A stretch of 64,000 nt of DNA from JANPBY01 sp963851405 (GCA_963851405.1 CAWKPB010000009.1:1-64000), one strand, 5' to 3'; shown: positions 8,107-17,240, counted from the first letter of the stretch. The notes: generated by a model not told the origin, from the sequence alone. A program made the numbers and translations.

Positions 8107-9531
8107 ATGTTTAGCAACGCCGACGAGGTTTTGGCCTTCATCAGGGATCAGGACGTCAAGTTTGTCGATGTTCGGTTCTGTGACCTGCCCGGGGTCATGC
8201 AGCACTTCAACGTGCCTGCTCAGACCGTCGGCCAGGACTTCTTCACCGAGGGCCAGATGTTCGACGGTTCCTCGATTCGAGGATTTCAGGCGATCAACGA
8301 ATCCGACATGAAACTCGTCCCGGATGTGACCACCGCGTACCTCGACCCCTTCCGCGGCGAGAAGACCCTCAACATCAACATGGGCATCGTGGACCCTTAC
8401 ACCAGCGAGCCCTACAGCCGCGACCCTCGACAGGTGGCAGGGAAGGCCGAGGCGTACCTGAAGTCCACCGGTATCGCTGACACGGCCTACTTCGGGCCTG
8501 AGGCCGAGTTCTACATCTTCGACGACGTGCGGTTCGAGACCAAGGCGAACGCCGGCTACTACTACATCGACTCCGTCGAAGGGGCCTGGAACTCCGGCCG
8601 CGTCGAGGAGGGCGGCAACCGCGGACACAAGACGCCGTACAAGGGTGGCTATTTCCCCGTCCCACCGGTCGACCACTACGCCGATCTGCGAGACGCCATG
8701 GTGGTGGCCCTCAACAACGCCGGGCTTGACGTTGAGCGCGCGCATCACGAGGTCGGCACCGCGGGCCAGGCCGAGATCAACTACCGGTTCGACACGCTCG
8801 CGACGTCGGCAGACAAGGTGATGTTGTTCAAATACATCATCAAGAACGTCGCCTGGGAGGCCGGCAAGACCGTTACCTTCATGCCCAAGCCGATTTTCGG
8901 TGACAACGGCTCGGGGATGCACTGCCACCAATCCTTGTGGAAGGACGGCGAGCCGCTGTTCTACGACGAACTGGGTTATGGCGGGCTGTCAGACATGGCC
9001 CGGTGGTACATCGGCGGCCTGCTTCACCACGCGCCGTCGCTGCTCGCTTTCACCAACCCAACCGTCAACTCCTACCACCGCTTGGTCCCCGGCTTCGAGG
9101 CCCCGGTCAACCTGGTCTACTCCGCCCGGAACCGCTCAGCCTGCATCCGGGTCCCCGTGACCGGGTCTAACCCCAAGGCCAAGCGCATCGAGTTCCGGGT
9201 CCCCGATCCCTCGTCCAACCCCTACCTCGCCTTCTCCGCGATGCTGATGGCTGGACTGGACGGCATCAAGAACAAGATGGAGCCGGCTGCCCCTGTCGAC
9301 AAGGACCTGTACGAGCTGCCCCCGGATGAGGCCGCATCCATCCAGCAAGTGCCGGGAACGTTGAGCGAAGTGCTCGACACCTTGGAGGCGGACCACGAGT
9401 ACCTCCTCGAGGGGAACGTCTTCACACCGGACTTGATCGAGACGTGGATCGACTACAAGCGCACCGCCGAGATCGATCCGATCCGGCTCCGACCGCACCC
9501 GCACGAGTTCGAGCTCTACTTCGGCATCTGA
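8107..9531 (+). CDS. glnA: Type I glutamine synthetase GlnA (adenylylation-regulated)
   Basis: Glutamine synthetase condenses glutamate and ammonia using ATP and acts as a dodecamer. The 474-residue length and the N-terminus FSNADEVLAFIRDQDVKFVD fit the type I-beta enzyme. Visible are the active-site motifs FGPEAEFYIFD, GSGMHCHQSLW and NPTVNSYHRLVPG, plus NRSACIRVP. The adenylylation site is present as Tyr402 in DKDLYELPPDE, so this is the target of the GlnE encoded nearby. A strong GGAGGGTGA precedes the ATG. Transcription is probably under GlnR through the tandem box at 7992-8029, with a leader of about 55 nt. The gene is followed by a strong hairpin at 9542-9583 shared with the convergent MFS gene. 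Confidence 0.97.
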   Translation: MFSNADEVLAFIRDQDVKFVDVRFCDLPGVMQHFNVPAQTVGQDFFTEGQMFDGSSIRGFQAINESDMKLVPDVTTAYLDPFRGEKTLNINMGIVDPYTSEPYSRDPRQVAGKAEAYLKSTGIADTAYFGPEAEFYIFDDVRFETKANAGYYYIDSVEGAWNSGRVEEGGNRGHKTPYKGGYFPVPPVDHYADLRDAMVVALNNAGLDVERAHHEVGTAGQAEINYRFDTLATSADKVMLFKYIIKNVAWEAGKTVTFMPKPIFGDNGSGMHCHQSLWKDGEPLFYDELGYGGLSDMARWYIGGLLHHAPSLLAFTNPTVNSYHRLVPGFEAPVNLVYSARNRSACIRVPVTGSNPKAKRIEFRVPDPSSNPYLAFSAMLMAGLDGIKNKMEPAAPVDKDLYELPPDEAASIQQVPGTLSEVLDTLEADHEYLLEGNVFTPDLIETWIDYKRTAEIDPIRLRPHPHEFELYFGI

Positions 9532-9541
9532 TTCATCGTCT

Positions 9542-9583
9542 TGGGGTAGCTCACTCGTCGTACAGATCCGATGAGCTACCCCA
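9542..9583. terminator. Bidirectional terminator hairpin between glnA and MFS gene
   Basis: TGGGGTAGCTCA (9542-9553) and TGAGCTACCCCA (9572-9583) form a perfect 12-bp stem with an 18-nt loop. It sits between two convergent stop codons. There is no long T-run on either side. Confidence 0.7.
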
Positions 9584-9589
9584 CGATCT

Positions 9590-10813
9590 TCAGGTGACCA
9601 CGCGGCGGGGCCAGACGGCGTACGCCACCGCGACCACCACCAGTCCGATCGCCCCAGCCAGGGATACGGCACGGGCCGGACCGATGACCTCGGCCAACCA
9701 GCCGACGATGCCGAACGAAAATGCCGTACAGGCTGCGAAGCCCGAGGCAGCGACGCCAATCACCCGCCCCCGTCGCTCGGGCGGAGTGAGGTAGCTGATG
9801 GTGGCGACCACGGTGATGACGTACGCCTGGAAGATCCCGGCCACGAACCACATGGACGCGGCGATCAACGGAGGAGGAGCGATGGAGGTCGCGAAGAGCG
9901 GGAGACAGGACAACGCGGCCAACGGAAGCAGCAACTCGGTCTGGCGTGGCAGGGTGAGCCGACCCAGCAGGATGGCGCCCACGGTCGACCCTGCGGGGAC
10001 GCTGGCCAGCAGCAGGCCCGTCAGCCAGGCCGGTTGCGCGGTCGAGTAGCCGACAGCGACCGCCTCCGGAGCGATCAGATATAGCGCCGAGATCCAGCCG
10101 AACAACAGCATGGCCCGGCGGGTCGGGTCCGCCATCAGATCGTGGAGACCGGCCCTGAGATCGGAGACCATCCGACCGGGAGAAGTACCCGGCTCGTCGG
10201 CGCTACCGCGCGACTTCACCCTGAGCCGGATCAATAGATAGGAAATCACGAACGTGAAGGCATCGAGTCCCAGGGCCAGCCTCGGGCCGACCCAGCCCAC
10301 GACGATGCCACCCACCAGGAACCCGAACACCTGGGCGGACAGGTTGACCGAGCGGCCGATCATCAGGGCCGAGGAGAACAGGTCGCGATCATGCAGCGCA
10401 TCGCCGAACAACGCCGTACGGGCGGAGGCGAACGGCGCCGCCACGAACTCCGAGACGAGCAAGATCAGCAAGAGCAAGATCAGCGAAGCACCGGGCACCG
10501 CGAGCAGCGCTAGGAGGGCAACGAGGAAGGCCCGGAAGACATCGCACCAAAGAAGTACGGCGCGCCTCGGGAGCCGATCGGCCAGCGAGCCGAGGAAGGC
10601 CATGCCGAAGATGCCGGGGATATAGGCCACGGCCAACGTGAGAGCCGACGCAAGGATCGAGCCGGTCTCACCGAAAACGAGGAGCGCGAGTGCCACCCGT
10701 GCGATCTGGTCGCCGATGTCGGAGAACGCCTGCGCGAGCAACAGCCCTCGGACCTCCGGCTGGTCGAACGCCCGCCGAAGCAGCGATCGATCCCGGCCGG
10801 TCTGTTCGCTCAC
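9590..10813 (-). CDS. MFS transporter
   Basis: A 407-residue major facilitator of the MFS_3/enterobactin-exporter-like type with about 12 hydrophobic segments. The loop 2-3 motif reads GSLADRLPRRAVLLW, the standard signature. An unusual run of leucines (SLILLLLILLVSEF) marks a middle helix. The substrate cannot be predicted. The GTG at 10813 was chosen because it overlaps the glnE stop by 4 nt (GTGA), so translation is coupled to glnE. The open frame extends a further 113 codons into glnE but only as shadow sequence. Coupling of a transporter to glnE is not part of the usual glnE neighbourhood. Confidence 0.82.
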   Translation of the reverse strand: MSEQTGRDRSLLRRAFDQPEVRGLLLAQAFSDIGDQIARVALALLVFGETGSILASALTLAVAYIPGIFGMAFLGSLADRLPRRAVLLWCDVFRAFLVALLALLAVPGASLILLLLILLVSEFVAAPFASARTALFGDALHDRDLFSSALMIGRSVNLSAQVFGFLVGGIVVGWVGPRLALGLDAFTFVISYLLIRLRVKSRGSADEPGTSPGRMVSDLRAGLHDLMADPTRRAMLLFGWISALYLIAPEAVAVGYSTAQPAWLTGLLLASVPAGSTVGAILLGRLTLPRQTELLLPLAALSCLPLFATSIAPPPLIAASMWFVAGIFQAYVITVVATISYLTPPERRGRVIGVAASGFAACTAFSFGIVGWLAEVIGPARAVSLAGAIGLVVVAVAYAVWPRRVVT

Positions 10814-13800
10814 GCGTAGAACACTCTTTCTACGACCCCCCGAGCCCGCCGGGCTGCCCTGCGGTAACCCTCCTCGAGATCGCCGGTGCGGCCCGAGTGC
10901 ACGCCCACGATACGGGCAACTTCGGCGCGCTCTCGGACGTCCACCGGCAGCGTGTCCGACGCCTTGCCGCGTACCAACATGGTGGCGTTGCGCACCTTGG
11001 TCGCCAGTCGCCAAGCTGCACCGAGCACCTCGCCGTCGCTGGCGGTCAGCAGGCCGTGCCGAACACACGCGGCAAGGGCGTCCAGCGTGTTCGCGCTCCG
11101 TAAGTCGACCAGACGTCCCGCGTGCTGCAACTGCAGCAACTGCACCGTCCACTCCACATCGCTGAGCCCACCTCGACCCAGTTTGGTGTGCAGCGATGCA
11201 TCCGCCCCACGCGGAAGCCGTTCGGCCTCAACCCTTGCTTTGATGCGCCGAACCTCGCGCGCGTCCCCCTCGCTCAAGCCCTCAGCCGGCCAACGCAGCG
11301 GGTCGACGAGGGCGAAGAAGTCGCGTGCTAGATCAAAGTCGCCGGCAATCGGGACGGCGCGCAGGAGGGCCTGGAATTCCCAGACCAGCGACCAACGGTC
11401 GTAATAGGCCGCATAGGACGCGAGCGTGCGCACCAGCGGCCCCTGGCGGCCCTCGGGCCGAAGATCTGCATCCACGAGCAGCGGCGGGTCGGGGGCGGGA
11501 AGGGCCAGCAAGCGCCGCAGCTCCCCGACAACCGCATGCGCGCTGTCGTTGGCATCCCGATCATCCGATCCCGGCAGCGGGTCATGGACGAAGAGCACGT
11601 CAGCGTCCGATCCGTAGCCGAGCTCTCCCCCTCCCAAGCGCCCCATGCCGACCACCAGGAGGCGGGTTGGCAGGGCGCTGCCGCGCTGTTCCTCGACCGC
11701 TCGCGTCGCCGCGAGCAGGCCAGCGGACAGGGTCGCGGCGGTGATGTCGCTCAGCGCCTCACCTACCACGTCCACGTCGTGAATCCCGATCAAGTCCGCG
11801 GCTGATACTCGGAAGAGTTCGCGTCGACGCACGGCACGAACGGCGACGATCGCATCACCCGGGTTCTCGTGACGACCCACGGCTGCGTTCATCTCTCGCA
11901 CGAGTGCATCCAGGGGGCGTGACCTCAACTCGGTCTCCGACGACAACAGCCGTACGGCGTCCGGTGCCCTCAGCAGTAGGTCGGTGGCATACCTGCTGGA
12001 GGCGAGGATTGACGCCAGGCGCTCGGCGACCGCGCTGTCGTCGCGAAGGAGCCGCAGATACCACGGGGTGGTTCCGAGCGCATCGCTGACCTGGCGGAAC
12101 CCCAGCAGGCCGGCATCGGGGTCCGGGTGTTCAGCGAACCAGGCCAGCATCACCGGCAGCAGGGTCTTCTGGATGGCAGCGCGCCGGCTGACGCCCGAGG
12201 TCAGCGCTTCGAGGTGGCCGAGCGCCGCCTCCGGGTCGGCGTATCCCAGCGCTTCGAGGCGATCGAGGGCCGCCTCCGGAGACAGCCGTGCTTCGGTCGC
12301 ATCCAACCGAGCGACGGCGTCGAGCAACGGTCGATAGAAGAGTTTCTCGTGCAGCCGCCTGACCTCGTGGCGCTGGGCCCGCCAGGCCGCCAACAACTCC
12401 TCCGCCGGGCGCTCGACGTATCCCATCGAGCGAGCCAGTCGCCGGAGCTCGTCCGGTTGCTCGGGGACCGTATGAGTCCGCCTGAGCCGGAACAGCTGCA
12501 GCCGGTGTTCCATCGTTCGAAGGAACCGGTAGGCACGATCGAGTTCCGCAGCGTCATCCCGCCCGACATACCCCCGAGTCGACAGCTGCTGCAACGCCAC
12601 GAGGGTGGTGGGCGACCGAACCGCCGGATCGGATCTCCCGTGAACGAGCTGCAGCAACTGGACGGCGAACTCGACGTCGCGCAGGCCGCCTCGGCCCAGC
12701 TTCAGCTGCCGGTCGGCCTCGCTGGCAGGCACGTGTTCTTCGACCCGACGCCGCATGGCCTGCACGTCGGTCACGAAGTCCGGCCGCTGGGCGGCCGACC
12801 AGACCAGCGGCTCGACCTCAGCAACGAAACGCCGGGCAAGGTCAAGGTCGCCGGCAACTGGGCGCGCCTTCAACAGAGCCTGGAACTCCCAGGTGCTCGC
12901 CCATCGGTCGTAGTAGGCGAGGTACGACGCCAGCGTTCGGACCAACGCACCTTGTCGACCTTCCGGACGAAGACCGGCATCCACCGGCCAAATCGCGCCC
13001 TCACCGGTTGCGAGCGAGCACGCACGCATCATCGCGGCCGCCAAACGCGCGGCCGTCGCCACGGCTTGGTCCTCGTTGCCCCCCTCGTACGGCTCGGCGA
13101 CGAACAACACATCGACGTCGCTGACATAGTTCAGTTCGCGACCGCCACATTTGCCCATCGCCAACACGGCGAGCCGACAGGCCGGAGCATCGGGCGGGAG
13201 CTCGCCACGAGCAATGGCCAGGGCAGCCTCAAGTGTGGCCCCGGCCAAGTCGGCTAGATCCTCGGCCGTCTCATCCACGGTGGTCAAGCCGGTCAGATCC
13301 CGAACCGCAATGGACAGCAGGCGACTGCGATACGCGAGGCGGAGAGCATCTCGCCCCCGGTCATCGGCCAACCTGGCCACGGGTTGGTCCGCACCGGGGG
13401 CGGCGCCGACTGCGGACAGAAGCGACTGCCTGGCCTCCTCGGGCTGAGGTGGCGAATCCGCGGGAATACCCACAGCGAGCCAATGCTCGGGGTGACGTTC
13501 AAGGTCATCAACAAACGCCGCGCTGGCGCCCAGAACGGCGACCAGTCGTGGCAACACTGGACTCTGCGCGTCGGCCAAGGCAGCCATCAGCGGAAGGGTG
13601 CTCGTCCGGTCGTGGGCGTCGAGGACTCGTACTAGGCCGGCAAGCGCCGCGTCAGGGTCGGCTGCAGCAGCCAAGGCAGTCAACAGGCGGCCGTCTTCAT
13701 CAACCAGCGCCGCTAGGGAGGGATGCGCCAGGTTGGCGGCGGCGACGTGGGCATCAGCGAAGCCCAGCCGCACTAAACGCCCCGCGGGAGTGGACGTGCG

Positions 13801-13836
13801 CCCAGCGCCAGGGGTCGAACGGTCGGCGAAGGTCAC
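10810..13836 (-). CDS. glnE: Bifunctional glutamine synthetase adenylyltransferase/adenylyl-removing enzyme GlnE
   Basis: GlnE adds AMP to the regulatory tyrosine of GlnA and removes it again, tuning glutamine synthetase to nitrogen status. The 1008-residue protein has the two nucleotidyltransferase domains in the expected order. The first carries GKCGGRELNYVSDVDVLFV, the second GMGRLGGGELGYGSDADVLFV; each keeps the SDxD metal-binding pair. Both are followed by the matching LGRGGLRDVEF and LGRGGLSDVEW motifs. The GTG at 13836 is separated from the glnA2 stop by 12 nt, which consist exactly of CAGGGT plus a 6-nt spacer. The gene may therefore have its own leaderless promoter in addition to read-through from glnA2. 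Confidence 0.96.
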   Translation of the reverse strand: MTFADRSTPGAGRTSTPAGRLVRLGFADAHVAAANLAHPSLAALVDEDGRLLTALAAAADPDAALAGLVRVLDAHDRTSTLPLMAALADAQSPVLPRLVAVLGASAAFVDDLERHPEHWLAVGIPADSPPQPEEARQSLLSAVGAAPGADQPVARLADDRGRDALRLAYRSRLLSIAVRDLTGLTTVDETAEDLADLAGATLEAALAIARGELPPDAPACRLAVLAMGKCGGRELNYVSDVDVLFVAEPYEGGNEDQAVATAARLAAAMMRACSLATGEGAIWPVDAGLRPEGRQGALVRTLASYLAYYDRWASTWEFQALLKARPVAGDLDLARRFVAEVEPLVWSAAQRPDFVTDVQAMRRRVEEHVPASEADRQLKLGRGGLRDVEFAVQLLQLVHGRSDPAVRSPTTLVALQQLSTRGYVGRDDAAELDRAYRFLRTMEHRLQLFRLRRTHTVPEQPDELRRLARSMGYVERPAEELLAAWRAQRHEVRRLHEKLFYRPLLDAVARLDATEARLSPEAALDRLEALGYADPEAALGHLEALTSGVSRRAAIQKTLLPVMLAWFAEHPDPDAGLLGFRQVSDALGTTPWYLRLLRDDSAVAERLASILASSRYATDLLLRAPDAVRLLSSETELRSRPLDALVREMNAAVGRHENPGDAIVAVRAVRRRELFRVSAADLIGIHDVDVVGEALSDITAATLSAGLLAATRAVEEQRGSALPTRLLVVGMGRLGGGELGYGSDADVLFVHDPLPGSDDRDANDSAHAVVGELRRLLALPAPDPPLLVDADLRPEGRQGPLVRTLASYAAYYDRWSLVWEFQALLRAVPIAGDFDLARDFFALVDPLRWPAEGLSEGDAREVRRIKARVEAERLPRGADASLHTKLGRGGLSDVEWTVQLLQLQHAGRLVDLRSANTLDALAACVRHGLLTASDGEVLGAAWRLATKVRNATMLVRGKASDTLPVDVRERAEVARIVGVHSGRTGDLEEGYRRAARRARGVVERVFYA

Positions 13837-13848
13837 GGCCAGACCCTG

Positions 13849-15186
13849 TCAGAGAACGGGGAGGTAGCGGTCCCGTTCGAAGGGCGTGACCTGCTGGCGG
13901 TATTCCTCCCACTCCTGACGCTTGTTGCGTAGGAAGAAGTCAAAGACGTGCTCGCCCAGGGTTTCTGCAACGAATTCGCTGCGTTCCATCACGGCGACCG
14001 CCTCGCGAAGGTTCTGCGGCAGCGGATCGATGCCCAGGGCACGGCGCTCGCCTTCGCTCAACGTCCAGACATCGTCTTCAGCGCCCGCCGGGAGGTCGTA
14101 GCCCTGCTCGATGCCCTTGAGCCCGGCGGCGAGAAGCAGCGCGAACGCGAGATAGGGATTGCATGCTGTGTCCAGGGAGCGAACTTCGATCCTGGTGGAT
14201 TGGCCCTTGCCTGGCTTGTACATCGGGACTCTGACCATGGCCGAGCGGTTGTTGTGTCCCCAGCACACGTACGCCGGGGCCTCCCCGCCGCCGTACAGGC
14301 GTTTGTATGAGTTGACCCACTGATTGGTGACCGCCGTGATTTCCGGCCCGTGTCGAAGCAGGCCGGCGATGAAGGCCCGCCCGACCTTGGACAACTGGAA
14401 CTCAGCGCCTGCCTCGAAGAAGGCATTGCGATCGCCTTCGAACAAGGACAAATGTGTGTGCATCCCTGACCCTGGATGTTGGGTGAACGGCTTCGGCATG
14501 AAAGACGCGTAGATGCCTTGCTCGAGGGCCACCTGCTTCATCACCAGACGAAAGGTCATGACGTTGTCGGCCGTCGACAAGGCATCCGCGTAGCGCAGAT
14601 CGATTTCCTGTTGTCCGGGGGCGCCCTCGTGGTGGCTGAATTCCACCGAGATGCCCATGGACTCCAGCATGGTGATCGCCTGTCGGCGGAAGTCCTGGCC
14701 CATCCCGTGAGGAGTGTGGTCGAAGTACCCGGACGAATCCACCGGCTCGGGAGCCTGCCCTTTGGCTGGTTTGTCCTTGAAGAGGAAGAACTCGATCTCG
14801 GGGTGGGTGTAGAAGGTGAAACCTAGGTCGGCGGCTCGACCGAGAGCTCGCTTCAGGACGTAGCGCGGGTCGGCATAGGACGGCGTGCCGTCCGGCATCA
14901 GGATGTCGCAGAACATCCGCGCCGATCCGGGCGACTCCGATCGCCACGGCAGCACCTGAAAGGTGGCCGGATCGGGCTTGGCCAACATGTCCGACTCATA
15001 GACCCTGGCGAAGCCCTCGATGGCGGAGCCGTCGAAGCCGATCCCTTCGGCGAAGGCGCCCTCGAGCTCGGCGGGCGCGACCGCCACCGACTTGAGAAAA
15101 CCAAGGACGTCGGTGAACCACAGCCGGACGAACCTGATGTCTCGTTCTTCAAGGGTCCGGAGCACAAACTCCTGTTGCTTGTCCAC
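13849..15186 (-). CDS. glnA2: Glutamine synthetase-like GlnA2 (possible gamma-glutamylpolyamine synthetase)
   Basis: A 445-residue glutamine synthetase of the actinobacterial GlnA2 group, starting DKQQEFVLRTLEERDIRFVRLWF. The fold is complete, with FYTHPEIEFFLFKD, HHEGAPGQQEIDLRY, PGSGMHTHLSLFEG and NQWVNSYKRL. The regulatory region reads DDVWTLSEGERRALG instead of the DLYELPP seen in GlnA, so the adenylylation tyrosine is absent and GlnE should not control it. Streptomyces GlnA2 and GlnA3 have been reported to gamma-glutamylate polyamines. With a polyamine catabolic island in the same window and no PuuA there, that activity is a reasonable inference but unproven. CACACT lies 6 nt before the GTG, suggesting a leaderless mRNA. 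Confidence 0.9.
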   Translation of the reverse strand: MDKQQEFVLRTLEERDIRFVRLWFTDVLGFLKSVAVAPAELEGAFAEGIGFDGSAIEGFARVYESDMLAKPDPATFQVLPWRSESPGSARMFCDILMPDGTPSYADPRYVLKRALGRAADLGFTFYTHPEIEFFLFKDKPAKGQAPEPVDSSGYFDHTPHGMGQDFRRQAITMLESMGISVEFSHHEGAPGQQEIDLRYADALSTADNVMTFRLVMKQVALEQGIYASFMPKPFTQHPGSGMHTHLSLFEGDRNAFFEAGAEFQLSKVGRAFIAGLLRHGPEITAVTNQWVNSYKRLYGGGEAPAYVCWGHNNRSAMVRVPMYKPGKGQSTRIEVRSLDTACNPYLAFALLLAAGLKGIEQGYDLPAGAEDDVWTLSEGERRALGIDPLPQNLREAVAVMERSEFVAETLGEHVFDFFLRNKRQEWEEYRQQVTPFERDRYLPVL

Positions 15187-15208
15187 GACCCCAGTGTGTC
15201 GGTCGCCT

Positions 15209-15224
15209 GTTACAGCCGGGTTAC
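15209..15224 (-). promoter_or_regulatory. Candidate GlnR half-sites upstream of glnA2
   Basis: Read on the minus strand, two GTAAC pentamers occur 11 bp apart (15224-15220 and 15213-15209) with a 6-nt spacer. They lie about 24-39 bp before the glnA2 start. The phasing equals that of the perfect glnA box, but the second half-site deviates from GAAAC. Confidence 0.45.
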
Positions 15225-15331
15225 CAGCGCACTCCCGCGTGTCGGGCGGCCCTGCGATCCAGAACAGTCCTCGTCGCCGCAGTACGCCCTGCGCAGCGCG
15301 GCCAGAGTGCAGAACCGAGGAGTCCCCTCAC

Positions 15332-15337
15332 TACAGT
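15332..15337 (+). promoter_or_regulatory. -10 hexamer TACAGT of nadE
   Basis: TACAGT sits 7 nt before GTG 15345 and overlaps the upstream GTG at 15336, which argues for the downstream start and a leaderless mRNA. Confidence 0.5.
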
Positions 15338-15344
15338 GACCTGC

Positions 15345-17099
15345 GTGGCTCGGCTCCGGCTCGCACTCGGTCAACTGAACTCCACCGTGGGTGATCTAGC
15401 GGGAAACCTCGAACGAGCGATGGTCGCGGCGCGCACCGCCGCAGCGGAGGATGCCGACGTCCTGCTGCTTCCGGAAATGCACATCACCGGATATCCGATC
15501 GAGGATCTCGCGCTGCGCCCCACATTCGTGGACGCGTCGCGCGCCGCGGTGCTCTCGCTCGCCACCGCATTGCAGCAAGCCGGCCTCGGCTCGCTCACGG
15601 TCGTGGTGGGCTACCTCGACCGACTCGAGGGCCTTGCTTCTGAGGCGCCGCACGGAACCAATCCGGTCACGGTCCCCAGGCGCCCGCGGGGCTTGCCGCA
15701 GAACGCCTTGGCCGTTCTTCATGAAGGGCGCGTCGTCGCCCGCTACGTCAAGCACCACCTTCCGAATTACGGGGTCTTCGATGAGTTCCGCTATTTCATC
15801 CCCGGTACTCGGTCATGCGTGGTGCGCGTCCGCGGCATCGATGTCGGACTAGCGATCTGCGAAGACCTGTGGCAAGACGGCGGACCTGTGGCCGAGTACG
15901 AGGCCCGGCAGCCGGCCCTGCTCCTGGTGGCCAACGGGTCTCCGTATGAGCGCAACAAGGACGACGTGCGACTGGCGCTGGTTCAGCGCCGCGCTGCGGA
16001 GGCCAACTGCACCTTGGCCTACGTGAACATGGTCGGCGGACAGGACGAGCTGGTCTTCGACGGCGACTCCCTAGTCGTCAGCGAGCGCGGAACGCTGCTG
16101 GCCCGCAACCGACAGTTCGTCGAAGAGGTCACCCTGGTCGACCTCGATCTCCCTCTGGCCGGGGCCGCTAGTGCCCCGGAGGCGACCATCAGCAAGTCCC
16201 CCTCCCCCCCGGCGACACCACTCGTCGCCACCGTGGCCAGCCGCCTGGGTGATGAAGCCGAGGTCTATGGGGCACTCGTGCTCGCAGTGAGCGACTACGC
16301 CCACAAGAACGGCTTCCGGAGCGTGGTCTTCGGATTCAGCGGAGGGATCGACTCCGCACTCACGGCCGCCATCGCAGCTGACGCCTTGGGCGGACAGAAC
16401 GTGCACGGTGTCTCCATGCCAAGCCGCTACTCCTCGGACCATTCCAAGGACGACGCTGAAGAACTCGCCCGAAGACTGGGCTGTTCTTACCGGGTCATCC
16501 CCATCGACGCCATGGTCCAGGCCTTCACAGCCGAGCTTGGGCTCACCGGGCTGGCCGAGGAGAACCTGCAAGCCCGCGTGCGTGGCACCACGATCATGGG
16601 GATCTCCAACGCGGAGGGCCACCTCGTTCTGGCCACAGGAAACAAGAGCGAGCTGTCCGTGGGCTATACGACCATCTACGGGGATGCGGTAGGCGGATTC
16701 GCGCCGCTCAAAGACGTCTCCAAGACCATGGTCTGGGCCCTGGCGCGTTGGCGCAACGCAGACGCGGAGTCTCGAGGCGAAGTGCCACCGATTCCCGAGG
16801 CCTCCATTGCCAAACCACCCTCGGCAGAACTTCGTCCCGATCAACTCGACACCGATTCACTGCCGAACTACGAGCTGCTCGACGATCTGCTCGACGATTA
16901 CGTCGAGGCCGACCGCGGCGCCGCGGCGCTGGTGGATCAGGGATTCGACACCGAGCTCGTCGAGCACGTGCTGCGACTCACCGACGCGGCCGAATGGAAG
17001 CGCCGGCAGTACCCACCGGGACCGAAGATCTCGCTGCGGGCCTTCGGACGTGACCGCCGGTTGCCCATCACCAATCGGTGGCGAGAAACGCTTACCTGA
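15345..17099 (+). CDS. nadE: NAD+ synthase, glutamine-hydrolysing
   Basis: NadE amidates nicotinic acid adenine dinucleotide to NAD+ using ammonia released from glutamine. The 584-residue protein has two domains. The N-terminal nitrilase-type glutaminase carries the triad Glu44 (LLLPEMHITGYP), Lys136 (KHHLPNYGVFDE) and Cys172 (AICEDLW). The C-terminal synthetase has the ATP P-loop FSGGIDS around 331-337, followed by GTTIMGISNAEGHLVLATGNKSE. This two-domain layout is the smaller glutamine-dependent NadE type, not the roughly 680-residue mycobacterial form. GTG 15345 was preferred over GTG 15336 because of the promoter position, giving ARLRLALGQLNSTVGD at the N-terminus. Cytoplasmic; no operon partner downstream. 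Confidence 0.94.
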   Translation: MARLRLALGQLNSTVGDLAGNLERAMVAARTAAAEDADVLLLPEMHITGYPIEDLALRPTFVDASRAAVLSLATALQQAGLGSLTVVVGYLDRLEGLASEAPHGTNPVTVPRRPRGLPQNALAVLHEGRVVARYVKHHLPNYGVFDEFRYFIPGTRSCVVRVRGIDVGLAICEDLWQDGGPVAEYEARQPALLLVANGSPYERNKDDVRLALVQRRAAEANCTLAYVNMVGGQDELVFDGDSLVVSERGTLLARNRQFVEEVTLVDLDLPLAGAASAPEATISKSPSPPATPLVATVASRLGDEAEVYGALVLAVSDYAHKNGFRSVVFGFSGGIDSALTAAIAADALGGQNVHGVSMPSRYSSDHSKDDAEELARRLGCSYRVIPIDAMVQAFTAELGLTGLAEENLQARVRGTTIMGISNAEGHLVLATGNKSELSVGYTTIYGDAVGGFAPLKDVSKTMVWALARWRNADAESRGEVPPIPEASIAKPPSAELRPDQLDTDSLPNYELLDDLLDDYVEADRGAAALVDQGFDTELVEHVLRLTDAAEWKRRQYPPGPKISLRAFGRDRRLPITNRWRETLT

Positions 17100-17147
17100 A
17101 GGGGTCACTGACCTCCTGGCCGAGCCGACATCGGGGGTCATAATTCG

Positions 17148-17174
17148 TTAGCACTCTCCAGACCAGAGTGCTAA
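17148..17174 (+). promoter_or_regulatory. CIRCE element (HrcA operator)
   Basis: TTAGCACTC at 17148-17156 and GAGTGCTAA at 17166-17174 form the perfect 9-bp inverted repeat with a 9-nt spacer that defines CIRCE. A -10-like TAATAT (17172-17177) overlaps the right arm, so HrcA binding would block the promoter of the downstream hsp20. Confidence 0.95.
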
Positions 17175-17240
17175 TATCGAGCCCGCACGGAGCCGCCTTC
17201 CACGGTGGTGGGCGGCGCAAGAGAGCCCATTGGAGGAGCC

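Noticed and set aside
12127..13257. 376-codon plus-strand frame inside glnE
   Set aside because: Antisense shadow of the conserved GlnE domains.
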